From positions 62,001-126,000 of the forward strand of contig JAFZVC010000025.1 in the NCBI GenBank assembly GCA_017618015.1: DNA of 64,000 nucleotides, given 5' to 3'. Both the position numbers and the translations under genes were made by a program. The stretch comes from Spirochaetaceae bacterium (GTDB lineage Bacteria; Spirochaetota; Spirochaetia; Treponematales; Treponemataceae). The notes beneath the pieces were generated by a model, which did no database searches, was not told the DNA's origin, and saw only the letters and a list, made by a program, of their open reading frames with translations. The stretch's first letter is position 1, and each line of letters begins with the position of its first letter. This document shows positions 34,394 to 43,392 of the stretch, piece by piece.

Positions 34394-36424
34394 TTAACGC
34401 GCGTTCCTTTTCCAAAGCGCAATCTGCTCGTCGGCAAGGAAAGCAAACTTAGTGAATGCCGCCGAGAACTCGTTTATGTACTGTCCTGTTTTTTGCGGGT
34501 CGGATTGTTTTGCGGCGACTTCCATTTTACGGGCGGCATCCGCAAGAGTTCCAGCGGACATAGCCGCAGAGCTTCCTTTCAGCGAGTGGGCTATGTTTGC
34601 AAGCACGGTGTAGTTCGTCATGTACAACGCTTCTTTCGCTGTTATAAGCGAAGAGCGCGTCTGGCTTATGAACTGTTCGATAAGTTGCTCCGCAAGCATG
34701 AAGTTGTTCGAAACAGTGTCGAGCATGTCGTTTACATCCCAAATGCTTGTAAGCAACGTGTCCGGCTTGTTGTCATCAATTGGCTCAAGTTCTGCCGGTT
34801 CGTCATCAGGAATAGCCTCAAGTTCCGCAATTTCGGAATCTTCATTTATGACTGTATACCACTTATCAAGCGTGTCGCGCACGTTCTGCCTTTTGAACGG
34901 CTTTATGAGCGTGTCGTTCATTCCGGCGTTGCGGTACGTTACAAAATCAGACTCATCGGAGTTTGCCGTACACGCTATGATAATTCCCTTGTAGCCGTCG
35001 GCACGAAGCTCCTCTGTTGCCTCTACGCCGTTTTTCTCCGGCATCTGTATATCCATGAAGATAAGCGATATTTCTGGATGTTCCTTAATTCTGGCGACAG
35101 CTTCATTTCCGTTCGATGCGGAGAATACTGTGACATCCATTTGCTCCAAGAACGTTTTAAGAAGCTTTTGGTTGATCGGATGGTCGTCCGAAACAAGCAC
35201 CTTGCAAGGGAAGCTCTTTTTCTCTGGTGCCGGCTGTGGCGGCTCGGCGGCAGCCTGTGCTTCCGGTTTTGCGACTTCAAGGTCGAGCGGGTCTGCCCTG
35301 CCTTCGTTAAGTATTTTAGCAAGCAAGTGGCGTTTTATCGGCTTGTACAAATACCCATTGAACCAGTCGAGCATTTTCATCTTCGCCTCGCCGCCCATCT
35401 TGCCTTCCGGTACGATAAGGTAAAGCAGCGTACTGTTTATGTCGTGGTCTGCGTTTATCTCCGCGGAAACACGCCATCCGTCCATAACTGGCATTATCAT
35501 GTCTATGAGCGCAATCTTGAACGGGTTGTGCTCTTTTGCCGCGGAGCGCAGCATGGAAAGAGCCTCTTCGCCGGAAACCGCGCTCTGGACGTTCGTAAGT
35601 CCCAGGCTTGCAAGCTTGTCTTTAAGGCTTTTCCGTGCCAGTTTGTGGTCATCAACGATAAGGATCCTAATATCCTTTGGAATATCGACGACGGCTTCAG
35701 GAACTTTGCGCTCTGGCGTGTCCGGACATACTTCGAGCGGCAGTTTAAACCAGAAAATTGAACCGCCGTCCGGGTTGTCCTTTATGCCTATTTGACCGCC
35801 CAAAAGCTCAACAAGATTGCGGCATATCGAAAGCCCCAGTCCCGTTCCGCCGAATTTGCGCGATGTGGATGCATCTGCCTGTGTAAAATCCTTGAAAATC
35901 AAATCTTTTTTGTCATCGGGAACGCCGATGCCGGAATCCAGCACTTCAAAAAGAAGAAATTTGTTGTCTTCTATTGCGGAAAGCTTTACGCAAATATAAC
36001 CGTTGGCGGTGAACTTGCACGCGTTTTTTACCAAGTTCAATAAAAGCTGCTGGATTCTTGTGGGGTCGCCCCAAACGGACTTTGGAACGTTGTAATCAAT
36101 GTCCGTAATAATCTCAAGTCCGCGGTTGTGCGCTTCCATACTGATTAAGTCCACGGTTGATTCCGTAACTTCAATAGGGTCAACAGGTATGCGCTCAATC
36201 TTGAATTTGCCGGACCGCAGCTTTGAAAAGTCAAGAAGGTCGTTTACGAGCGAAAGAAGAATATCTGCGCTGAATTTTATCTGCCTGATATATTCGGTCT
36301 GCTCTTCGTTCAGCTCCGTGTCGCCAAAAAGTTCAAGTGTGCCTATTATAGTTTGAATCGGGGTTCTTAGCTCATGTACCGCATTAGCAAAGAACACACC
36401 GGATGATAAAGTTTCTTCAGCCAT
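34394..36424 (-). CDS. soluble hybrid histidine kinase (HisKA-HATPase-REC-REC-HPt)
   Basis: The 676-aa protein opens directly with the H-box (FFANAVHELRTP, His17) and has no sensor or membrane part. Then come HATPase motifs (NLVKNACKFTANG, LDSGIGVPDD, KFGGTGLGLSICRNL), a first REC (ILIVDDHK about 253; IALIDMIMPVMDG about 305), a second REC (CKVLVSDDHPIN about 406; LIFMDIQMPEKNG about 454) and a C-terminal HPt (IAHSLKGSSAAMS about 610). It thus holds a whole phosphorelay. Input must come from a partner, likely the response regulator gene 19 bases upstream. Confidence 0.92.
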   Translation of the reverse strand: MAEETLSSGVFFANAVHELRTPIQTIIGTLELFGDTELNEEQTEYIRQIKFSADILLSLVNDLLDFSKLRSGKFKIERIPVDPIEVTESTVDLISMEAHNRGLEIITDIDYNVPKSVWGDPTRIQQLLLNLVKNACKFTANGYICVKLSAIEDNKFLLFEVLDSGIGVPDDKKDLIFKDFTQADASTSRKFGGTGLGLSICRNLVELLGGQIGIKDNPDGGSIFWFKLPLEVCPDTPERKVPEAVVDIPKDIRILIVDDHKLARKSLKDKLASLGLTNVQSAVSGEEALSMLRSAAKEHNPFKIALIDMIMPVMDGWRVSAEINADHDINSTLLYLIVPEGKMGGEAKMKMLDWFNGYLYKPIKRHLLAKILNEGRADPLDLEVAKPEAQAAAEPPQPAPEKKSFPCKVLVSDDHPINQKLLKTFLEQMDVTVFSASNGNEAVARIKEHPEISLIFMDIQMPEKNGVEATEELRADGYKGIIIACTANSDESDFVTYRNAGMNDTLIKPFKRQNVRDTLDKWYTVINEDSEIAELEAIPDDEPAELEPIDDNKPDTLLTSIWDVNDMLDTVSNNFMLAEQLIEQFISQTRSSLITAKEALYMTNYTVLANIAHSLKGSSAAMSAGTLADAARKMEVAAKQSDPQKTGQYINEFSAAFTKFAFLADEQIALWKRNAR

Positions 36425-36443
36425 TTTGTTTCCTCTTGTCAGC

Positions 36444-37691
36444 TCAAACTGTCGTGCGTAAAACTTCCTGTACTTTCTGCAGAAGGGCTTCTGGTTTTTG
36501 CGGTTTTACAAGATAGCTGCGTGCGCCAAGGCTTAATGCCTGTATTACGACTTCGCGCTGTGTCGCGCTTGAATAGACGATAATAGGAGCCTTGTAGTTC
36601 CTGTTATGCAGTGTCGTTATTATATCGAAACCTGAAATTCCAGGCATGAAAATATCAAGTATTACCAAACTGTAGTTTTCGGTATTCACTTTGTTCATAA
36701 ACTCAATGCCGGAGTTGAAAAGCTCTGTGTCGGCATTAATGCGCGCGAACGTTGACTGAAGAATCTGCTGGATAACAGGATCATCGTCAATTACGGCTAT
36801 TTTCATGCGGTTCGTGTTCTGCGGTTTCGGAGCATCGCCGCCACCAAGCTCTGACTGAAACCGCATTTCTGCCGTAGTGTCGTGAATATCGCTTTCGGAA
36901 GTAAGAATCTTGTCGTGTATAATTTGCGCTATATCTGATGAAATTCCGTTTCCCAAAATCTCCGGCAGAACAGTCGATATAGAATTTACGACCTCAACGC
37001 CTTCATATTCTTTGTGACCGGCTATGAGCTGCTTTGTGAATTCATCTTTCGTAAGAATTTTGACGTTTTTCCGCAGTATGTGTGAACCGCTAAGAATGGC
37101 CTCCATCATAAATTCCAAATTGGAACCGTCAACAAAGTTGAGCGTCATGTCGGACATCATTATGACGATTTTTGGGCTTTGGATTTTATTTGATGTTATA
37201 AGCTCGGAAATATTGTATTTTAAAAGCGAGATTTTTTCGCGGTTCAATCCTTTCGCAACTTCTATAAAGATAACGTTCTCGTTCTGATGAAGCTCCAGAA
37301 TACTAGGTGTCGTGTCCAAGGAGAAAGGCGTGCGCAAGATCCGGCCCAATGCCTCGAAGAAAAGGTCGAACTTTATTGGCTTGCTGAAGTATTTTGTGAC
37401 TTTATACGGGATAAGCGTTTCTATTTGGTCTTTTTCAAGCTTTGGCCCGGTAATTACAATCGGGATTGGCGCAGTATTCGGATTTGACTGTTTTCTCTCC
37501 AAAAAATCGATTGCATCATAAAAATTATCTGATATATTGACTATTACAAGGTCATGAAGTTGTGATACTAATTTTGTGAATGCACTATTCTGTCCCTGAA
37601 TAATTTCTACCTCAATGTTCTCTTCTTTGAGCTTTTCTTTGAGGTATTCTCTGAACAGAGATGTTGCATCTATTATCAATACGTGCTTCAT
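36444..37691 (-). CDS. response regulator-type protein, two REC-like domains, no output domain
   Basis: The 415-aa protein ends in a proper REC domain (IAVIDDDPVIQQ about 297-; phospho-Asp in LVILDIFMPG about 344; Lys in YLVKPQKPEALL). The N-terminal 120 residues resemble a REC lacking the aspartate (HDLVIVNISDNF); the middle region (about 145-285) is unrecognised. No DNA-binding or enzymatic output is visible, so it probably signals by protein contact. It is the first gene of a three-gene signalling unit. Its ATG has no Shine-Dalgarno. Confidence 0.85.
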   Translation of the reverse strand: MKHVLIIDATSLFREYLKEKLKEENIEVEIIQGQNSAFTKLVSQLHDLVIVNISDNFYDAIDFLERKQSNPNTAPIPIVITGPKLEKDQIETLIPYKVTKYFSKPIKFDLFFEALGRILRTPFSLDTTPSILELHQNENVIFIEVAKGLNREKISLLKYNISELITSNKIQSPKIVIMMSDMTLNFVDGSNLEFMMEAILSGSHILRKNVKILTKDEFTKQLIAGHKEYEGVEVVNSISTVLPEILGNGISSDIAQIIHDKILTSESDIHDTTAEMRFQSELGGGDAPKPQNTNRMKIAVIDDDPVIQQILQSTFARINADTELFNSGIEFMNKVNTENYSLVILDIFMPGISGFDIITTLHNRNYKAPIIVYSSATQREVVIQALSLGARSYLVKPQKPEALLQKVQEVLRTTV

Positions 37692-37726
37692 GTTTTAATA
37701 TTACTTCATATTGTTTATACTTACAA
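37692..37726 (-). promoter_or_regulatory. response-regulator operon promoter, predicted leaderless
   Basis: Minus strand TTGTAA (37721-37726), 17-bp spacer, TAATAT (37698-37703), 6 bases to the ATG at 37691. Confidence 0.7.
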
Positions 37727-37913
37727 GCAATATTTGTGATAAGGCGAAAAAGTTGGTGGAAACTTGGGGCTTTTTATCATAAAATGGAGATTCTGAGAGG
37801 AATTTTTGCGCGAACAAACGGCCGGCAAAGCCGACCTTAACAGTTTTCCGGACTTCGGACTCGCCGATGGCGACCACTCCAGCCCGGGCGAAGCTTTATA
37901 AAGGAGATTTTAT
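37727..37913. other. intergenic region with clustered short hairpins
   Basis: Divergent-gene spacer. Holds GATAAG/CTTTTTATC-type pairing around 37738-37780 and, at 37819-37890, consecutive short stems (GGCCGGC aaa GCCGACC; TCCG/CGGA; TCGCC gat GGCGA; GCCCGGGC). The DJ-1 gene's AAGGAG follows at about 37901. No promoter is convincing. Confidence 0.5.
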
Positions 37914-38477
37914 ATGAAAGTTTACGTTTTTTTGGCAGAAGGTTTTGAAGAAACAGAGGCGATTTTCCCGGCGGATATTATGCGCCGAGCCGGTCTTGAA
38001 GTGCTCCTTGTCGCATGCGGTTCAGGGAAAAGCGTGCGTGGCGCGCACGGCATTGTTGTTACGTGCGACGCTCTTCTTGATGAAGTTGTGTCAGCTCAGC
38101 TGCCCGACGCTGTTGTTCTTCCGGGCGGTATGCCTGGAGCAGTGAACCTTGCCCAGAGCAAAGGCGTGAGCTCGCTCGTGCTTGCAATGAACGACGCGAA
38201 AAAGCTTATAGCCGCTATCTGTGCGTCCCCGGCCGTTGCGTTCGGTTCGTTCGGCGTGCTTAAAGGAAAAGCTTACACATGCTACCCTGGAATGGAAAAA
38301 GAAGTTCCTCCGCAGAATGACGGCAACTGGAAAGCAGACAGAGTTGTCGTTGACGGCAACCTTGTTACGTCACGCGGGCCGGGGACTGCAGGCGAGTTCG
38401 GCTTTGCGCTCGTGGACGAACTTTTGGGCAGCGGAGCTTCCGCGCCGCTTAAAAAAGGAATGCTTTGCAGCTTCTAA
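37914..38477 (+). CDS. DJ-1/PfpI-family protein
   Basis: The 187-aa protein is a YajL/ThiJ-type member: VFLAEGFEETEAIFPADIMRRAG with the conserved Glu, VLPGGMPGA, and AAICASPAVAFG with the nucleophile-elbow cysteine near residue 104, then GPGTAGEFGFALVDEL. Members handle glyoxal-type damage or act as redox chaperones; the precise role is open. ATG at 37914 behind AAGGAG. Confidence 0.93.
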   Translation: MKVYVFLAEGFEETEAIFPADIMRRAGLEVLLVACGSGKSVRGAHGIVVTCDALLDEVVSAQLPDAVVLPGGMPGAVNLAQSKGVSSLVLAMNDAKKLIAAICASPAVAFGSFGVLKGKAYTCYPGMEKEVPPQNDGNWKADRVVVDGNLVTSRGPGTAGEFGFALVDELLGSGASAPLKKGMLCSF

Positions 38478-38592
38478 GGGTTTCCCCTAAATTTGAAAAA
38501 CTCATAAAAATCTAGTGTTCTCCCTAATTTTTTCGTAAACCTCCGCAGGTTATTATCAATCTGTAATTGTGAAGCTTTAACTGGAGGAAAAG

Positions 38593-39279
38593 ATGAAGCA
38601 GAATATGAAATCGAATATAGTCAGAAAAATAGGGATTGCATTTATATCATTGCTCGTGCTTTGTTTGATGGCTGTACTGGTAGCGTTTGGAATCCTGAAA
38701 ATCAGGACTATATGTATCAGTACAGATTTCAGCGGCGTCTACGAAAATGATAAGTATCGTTCTCCAGTCTCAATTTCTGGAATCGGCTTGGTAAAACAAG
38801 AGATTTCCTGCGGGTATGCGGTCATAGAGATGTTCGCAAAGTGGAATGGGAATACGGATATAACTGAACAATCTCTGTTCGATGAATATGGAAAAATCGT
38901 CACGTCGACAGGAAAAGCCTTTGAAAAAGAAATGAACCGGCAGTTTTCAGAATACACGACGACAATGCACAAGTATTTGAAAAACGAAGAGTTGATAGAT
39001 CTTGTTTATGAAAGCTTGGCAGCTGGCTTTCCTGTTCCGTTTGAGTGGGCGGCATTGCTCGGTGATGAGTGGACTTTGCATTATTCGCTCATAACAGGGC
39101 TTGATGTTCCGAATGATCTTGTAACGATAATGAATCCGTATGGCTATGTCGAGGAGATTGGCTTGCAGGAGTTTCTCAACCGGACGAGTTTTGAGGCTTA
39201 TAAAAAAATGCCGCTATTTCTTGAACTGGGGTTTGCTTTCGGGATATTCGAGAAAAATACGATATTCGTTGCAGAATGA
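38593..39279 (+). CDS. membrane-anchored C39-like papain-fold cysteine peptidase (predicted)
   Basis: The 228-aa protein has one N-terminal membrane helix (about 12-36), so the domain faces outside. The rest fits the Peptidase_C39-like fold: VKQEISCGYAVIEM gives Gln69 and the nucleophile Cys73, WTLHYSLITGLD gives His163, and IMNPYG gives Asn181 as third residue. This is not the bacteriocin-exporter C39: no ABC domain adjoins. Substrate unknown. A hairpin terminator follows. The domain call is from pattern alone. ATG follows GGAGGAAAAG. Confidence 0.65.
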   Translation: MKQNMKSNIVRKIGIAFISLLVLCLMAVLVAFGILKIRTICISTDFSGVYENDKYRSPVSISGIGLVKQEISCGYAVIEMFAKWNGNTDITEQSLFDEYGKIVTSTGKAFEKEMNRQFSEYTTTMHKYLKNEELIDLVYESLAAGFPVPFEWAALLGDEWTLHYSLITGLDVPNDLVTIMNPYGYVEEIGLQEFLNRTSFEAYKKMPLFLELGFAFGIFEKNTIFVAE

Positions 39280-39284
39280 CAGCC

Positions 39285-39360
39285 CCGCTGTTGTTCGCAA
39301 CGCAGTTCGCTCGAAGCTACGCTGCAGAATGTTGGTGAACAGCGGTGTGTGTGTTTTTTA
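39285..39360 (+). terminator. terminator after the C39-like gene
   Basis: CCGCTGTT (39285-39292) pairs with AACAGCGG (39338-39345) around a structured loop, followed by a GT run and T6 ending near 39359. Confidence 0.7.
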
Positions 39361-39385
39361 GTGTGTTCGGGCGGGTTTTAGCCGC

Positions 39386-40102
39386 CTAATCAGTGAGCTT
39401 GACTTTCTCTATCTTTCCGATGTCTTTGAAACTTTCTGTAAGTCCGATGATATCAAGGTTGTCAGAGGTTTTCACCGTGTAGATAATCTTTGTTTTCTGC
39501 TTCTCGATGTCGCGTGTGAAATCCACATTCATAATGATAAGCCCATAGCTCAAAAGGTTTTTCTTAAGCAGTTTAAAATCGATTGAGTCGTTACGGAAAA
39601 TCAATTCAAGCTGTTTGGCGTGTTCTGCCGGAAAATATACGGATTCCAGTTTTTCGAAGACGACCATGCAGATTACGCAAAGAACTGCGACAATCATACC
39701 GACCAACGCCATTCCGCATCCGAGCGCCATGCCGATTCCTGCCGCTGCCCAAATCGTAGCTGCAGAATTAAGTCCCTTGATGTTCAAGCCGTGCCGCAGA
39801 ATGGCACCACCACCCAAAAATCCTATGCCGGAGATAATCTGCGCCGCGATGCGGGTAGGGTCGCCCGCATTTTGAAGCCGGTGTTGCGAAATCTGCGGAA
39901 TGTACAGCGAGATAATCATCATGAGGCATGATGACATACAAATCAGGATATGGGTGCGTAAGCCCGCGTTCTGTAAGTGAAGCTTGCGCTCAATACCAAG
40001 GATGAAACCTGCAATCATGCTTAGGAAAATGCGTAAGAACATTGCAGAAAAAGTAATTTCAGGACCTGTAAGTGCATCAACGAAAAAATCAATAATAGCC
40101 AT
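39386..40102 (-). CDS. MgtC/SapB-family membrane protein
   Basis: The 238-aa protein has the MgtC membrane core: FLSMIAGFILGIERKLHLQNAGLRTHILICMSSCLMM, GIGFLGGGAILRHG and GLNSAATIWAAAGIGMALG, about four to five helices, then a cytoplasmic domain of about 95 residues resembling the ACT-like tail of longer MgtC proteins. In other bacteria such proteins affect Mg homeostasis and intracellular survival. It is a single gene. Confidence 0.93.
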   Translation of the reverse strand: MAIIDFFVDALTGPEITFSAMFLRIFLSMIAGFILGIERKLHLQNAGLRTHILICMSSCLMMIISLYIPQISQHRLQNAGDPTRIAAQIISGIGFLGGGAILRHGLNIKGLNSAATIWAAAGIGMALGCGMALVGMIVAVLCVICMVVFEKLESVYFPAEHAKQLELIFRNDSIDFKLLKKNLLSYGLIIMNVDFTRDIEKQKTKIIYTVKTSDNLDIIGLTESFKDIGKIEKVKLTD

Positions 40103-40135
40103 TTAATACCACATCAAGAAGCAGTTTGGACAATT

Positions 40136-40184
40136 AAAAAACAAGGAATGCAGATATCAGCGAATTGCCGTCCACATTCCTTGT
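40136..40184 (-). terminator. ackA terminator
   Basis: Minus strand ACAAGGAATG (40175-40184) pairs with CATTCCTTGT (40141-40150), followed by T6. Confidence 0.85.
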
Positions 40185-40202
40185 CTTTCTAGCTTAATAT
40201 TC

Positions 40203-41534
40203 TTATTTTGCCAGGATTGTAGCAAGCTCTGGGAGCTTAGCGAGGTCTTTCTTAAGACCTTCTGCCCTTGCTTTGTTTACGTAGTCTGGGCTCTGGAAAG
40301 AATATGTGAACTTTGTATGAACGTCGTATGTTCCCTTCATAAGGGCGTATGCGTCTTCTGTCATAACAAGCTCTTCGTCCGTCGGGATTACGAAAATCTT
40401 TACTTTGCTGTCATCCGCGCTGATGCATGTCTCTGCATTGCGTGTGTGAGCAAGTGAGTTCTTGTGCTTGTCGAGCTTGATGCCAAGATGCTCAAGTCCT
40501 TCCATGCAGCGCTCGCGTACCGGTACGCTGAACTCGCCGACACCAGCCGTGAAAACGATAGCGTCAATCGGGCCAAGAGCGGCAAGGTATGCGCCGAAAT
40601 ATTTGCGGAGGCGGTAGCATTCCATCTCGAAAGCGAGCTTTGCGTCTTTGTCGCCTTCTTCCATAGCCTTGATAACGTCACGGCGGTCAACATACTTGCC
40701 TGTAATACCAAGAAGACCTGATTTCTTGTTGAGTGCTGTGTCCATCTCTGCAACGCTCATGCCTGTCTTGCGCATGATGTAGAGTGCGAGTGCTGGGTCG
40801 CAGTCACCGGAGCGTGTACCCATAACGAGTCCTTCAAGCGGTGTGATACCCATTGAAGTGTCGAAGCACTGTCCGTTCTTTACGGCGCACATAGAAGCAC
40901 CGTTTCCGATATGAGCTATGATGATGTTCGTGTCTTTTGGCTCTTTGTGGAGCAGGACAGAAGCGCGTTTTGCTGTATAAAGGAATGATGTTCCGTGGAA
41001 TCCATAGCGGCGTGCCTGATATTTCTGGTACCATTCTTTTGGAATGGCATACATGAATGATGTATCTGGCATTGTCTGGTGCCAAGCTGTATCCATAACG
41101 GCGCAGTGCGGTACGTTCGGAAGAACTTTCTGAGCTGCCTCAATACCCATGATGTTTGCAGGGTTGTGGAGCGGGCCAAGGTCCTGTACGGAGCGGAATG
41201 TCTCGATAACTTCCGGTGTAACGATAACTGACTTTGTGAACTTGTCGCCGCCATGAAGAACGCGGTGGCCAACAGCTTTGATAACGCTCATGTCAGTGAT
41301 AACACCGACTGTAGGATCTGTGATTGTTGCGATGATAAGCTCAATAGCTTCTTTGTGTGTTGGGCATGGGCTCTCTTTAACAAACTTGTCTTTGCCCTTT
41401 GCCTCGTGTGTGATTACTGAACCTGGCTGGGTAACGCGCTCAACGACGCCGGATGCGAGAACGTCTTTGTTGTCCCAGTCGTATACCTGATATTTCGCGG
41501 ATGAACTTCCGCAGTTCAATGTAAGAATTACCAT
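40203..41534 (-). CDS. ackA: acetate kinase
   Basis: At 443 aa this is full-length acetate kinase (about 400 typical, with a somewhat long C-terminus). It has the N-terminal [52 protein letters not shown] and FTAGVGEFS. It makes ATP and acetate from acetyl phosphate, the main ATP step of a fermentative spirochaete. A pta gene is not adjacent. It has its own promoter and a terminator. Confidence 0.98.
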   Translation of the reverse strand: MVILTLNCGSSSAKYQVYDWDNKDVLASGVVERVTQPGSVITHEAKGKDKFVKESPCPTHKEAIELIIATITDPTVGVITDMSVIKAVGHRVLHGGDKFTKSVIVTPEVIETFRSVQDLGPLHNPANIMGIEAAQKVLPNVPHCAVMDTAWHQTMPDTSFMYAIPKEWYQKYQARRYGFHGTSFLYTAKRASVLLHKEPKDTNIIIAHIGNGASMCAVKNGQCFDTSMGITPLEGLVMGTRSGDCDPALALYIMRKTGMSVAEMDTALNKKSGLLGITGKYVDRRDVIKAMEEGDKDAKLAFEMECYRLRKYFGAYLAALGPIDAIVFTAGVGEFSVPVRERCMEGLEHLGIKLDKHKNSLAHTRNAETCISADDSKVKIFVIPTDEELVMTEDAYALMKGTYDVHTKFTYSFQSPDYVNKARAEGLKKDLAKLPELATILAK

Positions 41535-41639
41535 TTCCTTCTCCTAAAAAAAGATAAAACCTCCCGACAGTCTTGCAAGGAGGCGTAGTGCGCATGCACG
41601 GTAATGTTTTATTATAAGCGAAAACTGCTGTGTTTTCAA
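41535..41639 (-). promoter_or_regulatory. ackA promoter and leader
   Basis: Minus strand TTGAAA (41634-41639), 17-bp spacer, TATAAT (41611-41616). The 70-base leader has a CCTCC/GGAGG stem (about 41560-41583) followed by TTTTATCTTTTTTT and then AGGAGAAGG before the ATG; this could act as a weak attenuator. Confidence 0.7.
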
Positions 41640-41641
41640 GA

Positions 41642-42226
41642 TTAACCGAAGCGCTGTGGCGGGGTTACGACCCAGAGTGCTTTGAGCGTTATGTCTCCGC
41701 TATTGATGAGCGTGTGCGGCGATGATGCCGAGAACGAGATGCTGTCGCCGGCTTCCAAATCATAAGAAAGCGACTCGTACTGGAAATGCGCCTTGCCTTC
41801 GATGATGTAGCCGAACTCGCGTCCCAAGTGGCCGTAAGAGCCTCGGTGAGTGTGTTCTCCCGGCGGAATTGTCAATAAATAAGACTCCATCGCGTGCTCG
41901 CCGTCGCTTTCGGAAGGCTTCGCAAGCTCCTCGTAGCATGCGGCATCTTCTTCTATTTTGCGGCGTTCGTCCGCGCGGATTATGTGAACCGGCCTGTCGC
42001 GGCGGTATTCTTCAAAAAGAAACTCAAGGTTTATGTCCAGAACGTCTGCCAATGTTAGCAGAGTGTCAATCGCCGGGGAAACCCTGTTGCGCTCTATTTG
42101 CGAGACTAAGCTTTCGCTCACGCCTGCCTGCTGCGCGACGACTTTAAGAGTGTATCCCTTTTTTTCGCGTACGGTTCGGAGTTTTTCACCAAACCGATAC
42201 GGAACCTGTTTGCTTTGCGTAGACAT
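41642..42226 (-). CDS. XRE-family regulator with C-terminal cupin
   Basis: The 194-aa protein has an XRE helix-turn-helix (about 10-70: LKVVAQQAGVSESLVSQIERNRVSPAI) and a cupin (about 115-190: IPPGEHTHRGSYGHLGREFGYIIEGKAHF; SPHTLINSG). This architecture senses small molecules such as polyamines or amino acids in other bacteria. It overlaps the upstream gene by 41 bases. Its targets are unknown. Confidence 0.92.
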   Translation of the reverse strand: MSTQSKQVPYRFGEKLRTVREKKGYTLKVVAQQAGVSESLVSQIERNRVSPAIDTLLTLADVLDINLEFLFEEYRRDRPVHIIRADERRKIEEDAACYEELAKPSESDGEHAMESYLLTIPPGEHTHRGSYGHLGREFGYIIEGKAHFQYESLSYDLEAGDSISFSASSPHTLINSGDITLKALWVVTPPQRFG

Positions 42227-43289
42227 CGTTGTACTGTTTCTCCTTGTTTTTTTCCAGAATAAAGCGCATGTAATGGTCTTCCAGCGTGGAATGCGGTCCT
42301 GGCAGGTTCATCCTAAGGCGTGCTTTTGCGTTGTCGCGCCTTACGGAATAAAGAAGATAGAACTGGCGTGGGTCTTTGTTGTTCTGCTGGTCGTATTCCG
42401 GCTCTTTGTTCAGGAACTTTGAAACCTCATCACGCCCAATTGCGCTTATTCCTTTGTCTCTAAGAATCTGTTTAAGTCTTTGTATATCCTCGTAGGAAAG
42501 CCCGAAAAGGAATTCTTCCATAGCCATGGAAACTTCCGGGTCACTTAACTTTGATGAAATAAACTTGCACCACTGGTCATCCATCTCAATAGAAAGCAAA
42601 AGCAACTCGCTTGTTCCGACCATAGTGCCGAAAACAGGCGCGAGTTTTCGCCGCGCCATCCAGACGGACTCCAAAACCGGAGCCATGTCCGCTACGTTCT
42701 GGTCGCTGCGGTGCTCCCACAGGACAATCAGCGAGTACGCGACCTGCTGGCGCAAATCAACGGGGATAGATGTGTTATCGAGCAGAGAAAGGTAAACGTC
42801 CTCTGCCATAAGGGTGAACATCAGGTTTATACTTGCTTTTTGAAACTCCGCTGTCTCGTCTTTTGAAAAGCGGCATTCCACGGCGATTTTCATCATCGAG
42901 ATGAAAGCCTGGAACTTCGCGACAAGGAATCCTTTTCCAAGAATGGCTTTTGTAGGCAGATGCAAAATTCTGTCGCTGCCGCGCTGTGCAAGGAGCGACT
43001 CTACGAGCGTCTTTTCTGTTCTGAGTTCTGCCGAATATTTTTGCTGCTGAAAAAGAGAAGGGAAGTGCGCGATGTTACGCGTAAGGCGTTCCAAGTCTGC
43101 CATGCGGTTTGCAAAAACTTCGAGCGTTTCCGGCGAGATTGACTTGAGTTTATCGAACATCAGGTTCACAAGAACTCGTTCTTTGTCCGTCAATACAACG
43201 AGGTTAGTGGAAAATTCGTCGTTCAGCTCATCTTTGTCGTAGAACTCTTCGATATCGACAGATTCAAAGTCGTTCTGTTCGTTGTGCAT
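42186..43289 (-). CDS. unknown 367-aa protein upstream of the XRE-cupin gene
   Basis: The start chosen is ATG 43289 (MHNEQNDFES) behind GGGAGGTGGG; 43340 would start before the ribosome site. The protein is helix-rich, without signal peptide, with an acidic N-terminal 40 residues and HEAT-like helical rhythm (SLIVLWEHRSDQNVADMAPVLESVW). I do not recognise the family. Overlapping reading with the regulator suggests joint expression. Confidence 0.65.
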   Translation of the reverse strand: MHNEQNDFESVDIEEFYDKDELNDEFSTNLVVLTDKERVLVNLMFDKLKSISPETLEVFANRMADLERLTRNIAHFPSLFQQQKYSAELRTEKTLVESLLAQRGSDRILHLPTKAILGKGFLVAKFQAFISMMKIAVECRFSKDETAEFQKASINLMFTLMAEDVYLSLLDNTSIPVDLRQQVAYSLIVLWEHRSDQNVADMAPVLESVWMARRKLAPVFGTMVGTSELLLLSIEMDDQWCKFISSKLSDPEVSMAMEEFLFGLSYEDIQRLKQILRDKGISAIGRDEVSKFLNKEPEYDQQNNKDPRQFYLLYSVRRDNAKARLRMNLPGPHSTLEDHYMRFILEKNKEKQYNDVYAKQTGSVSVW

Positions 43290-43331
43290 ACTTTTCCCAC
43301 CTCCCATGAAAAATTTAGTGCTACTTAAGTA

Positions 43332-43360
43332 TTGTATCATAACTTAAAAAAAAATGATAT
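43332..43360 (+). promoter_or_regulatory. candidate promoter of the VWA-protein gene
   Basis: TTGTAT (43332-43337), 17-bp spacer, TGATAT (43355-43360), about 33 bases before the ATG at 43393, which has no good Shine-Dalgarno. Confidence 0.4.
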
Positions 43361-43392
43361 ATCATGCAAATTTTTCTACCGATAGTGACAAT

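Noticed and set aside
34493-35761. 422-codon ORF on the + strand opposite the hybrid kinase
   Set aside because: Kinase domains are unmistakable on the other strand; this ORF has no ribosome site, Cys/Arg-rich composition and no family resemblance.
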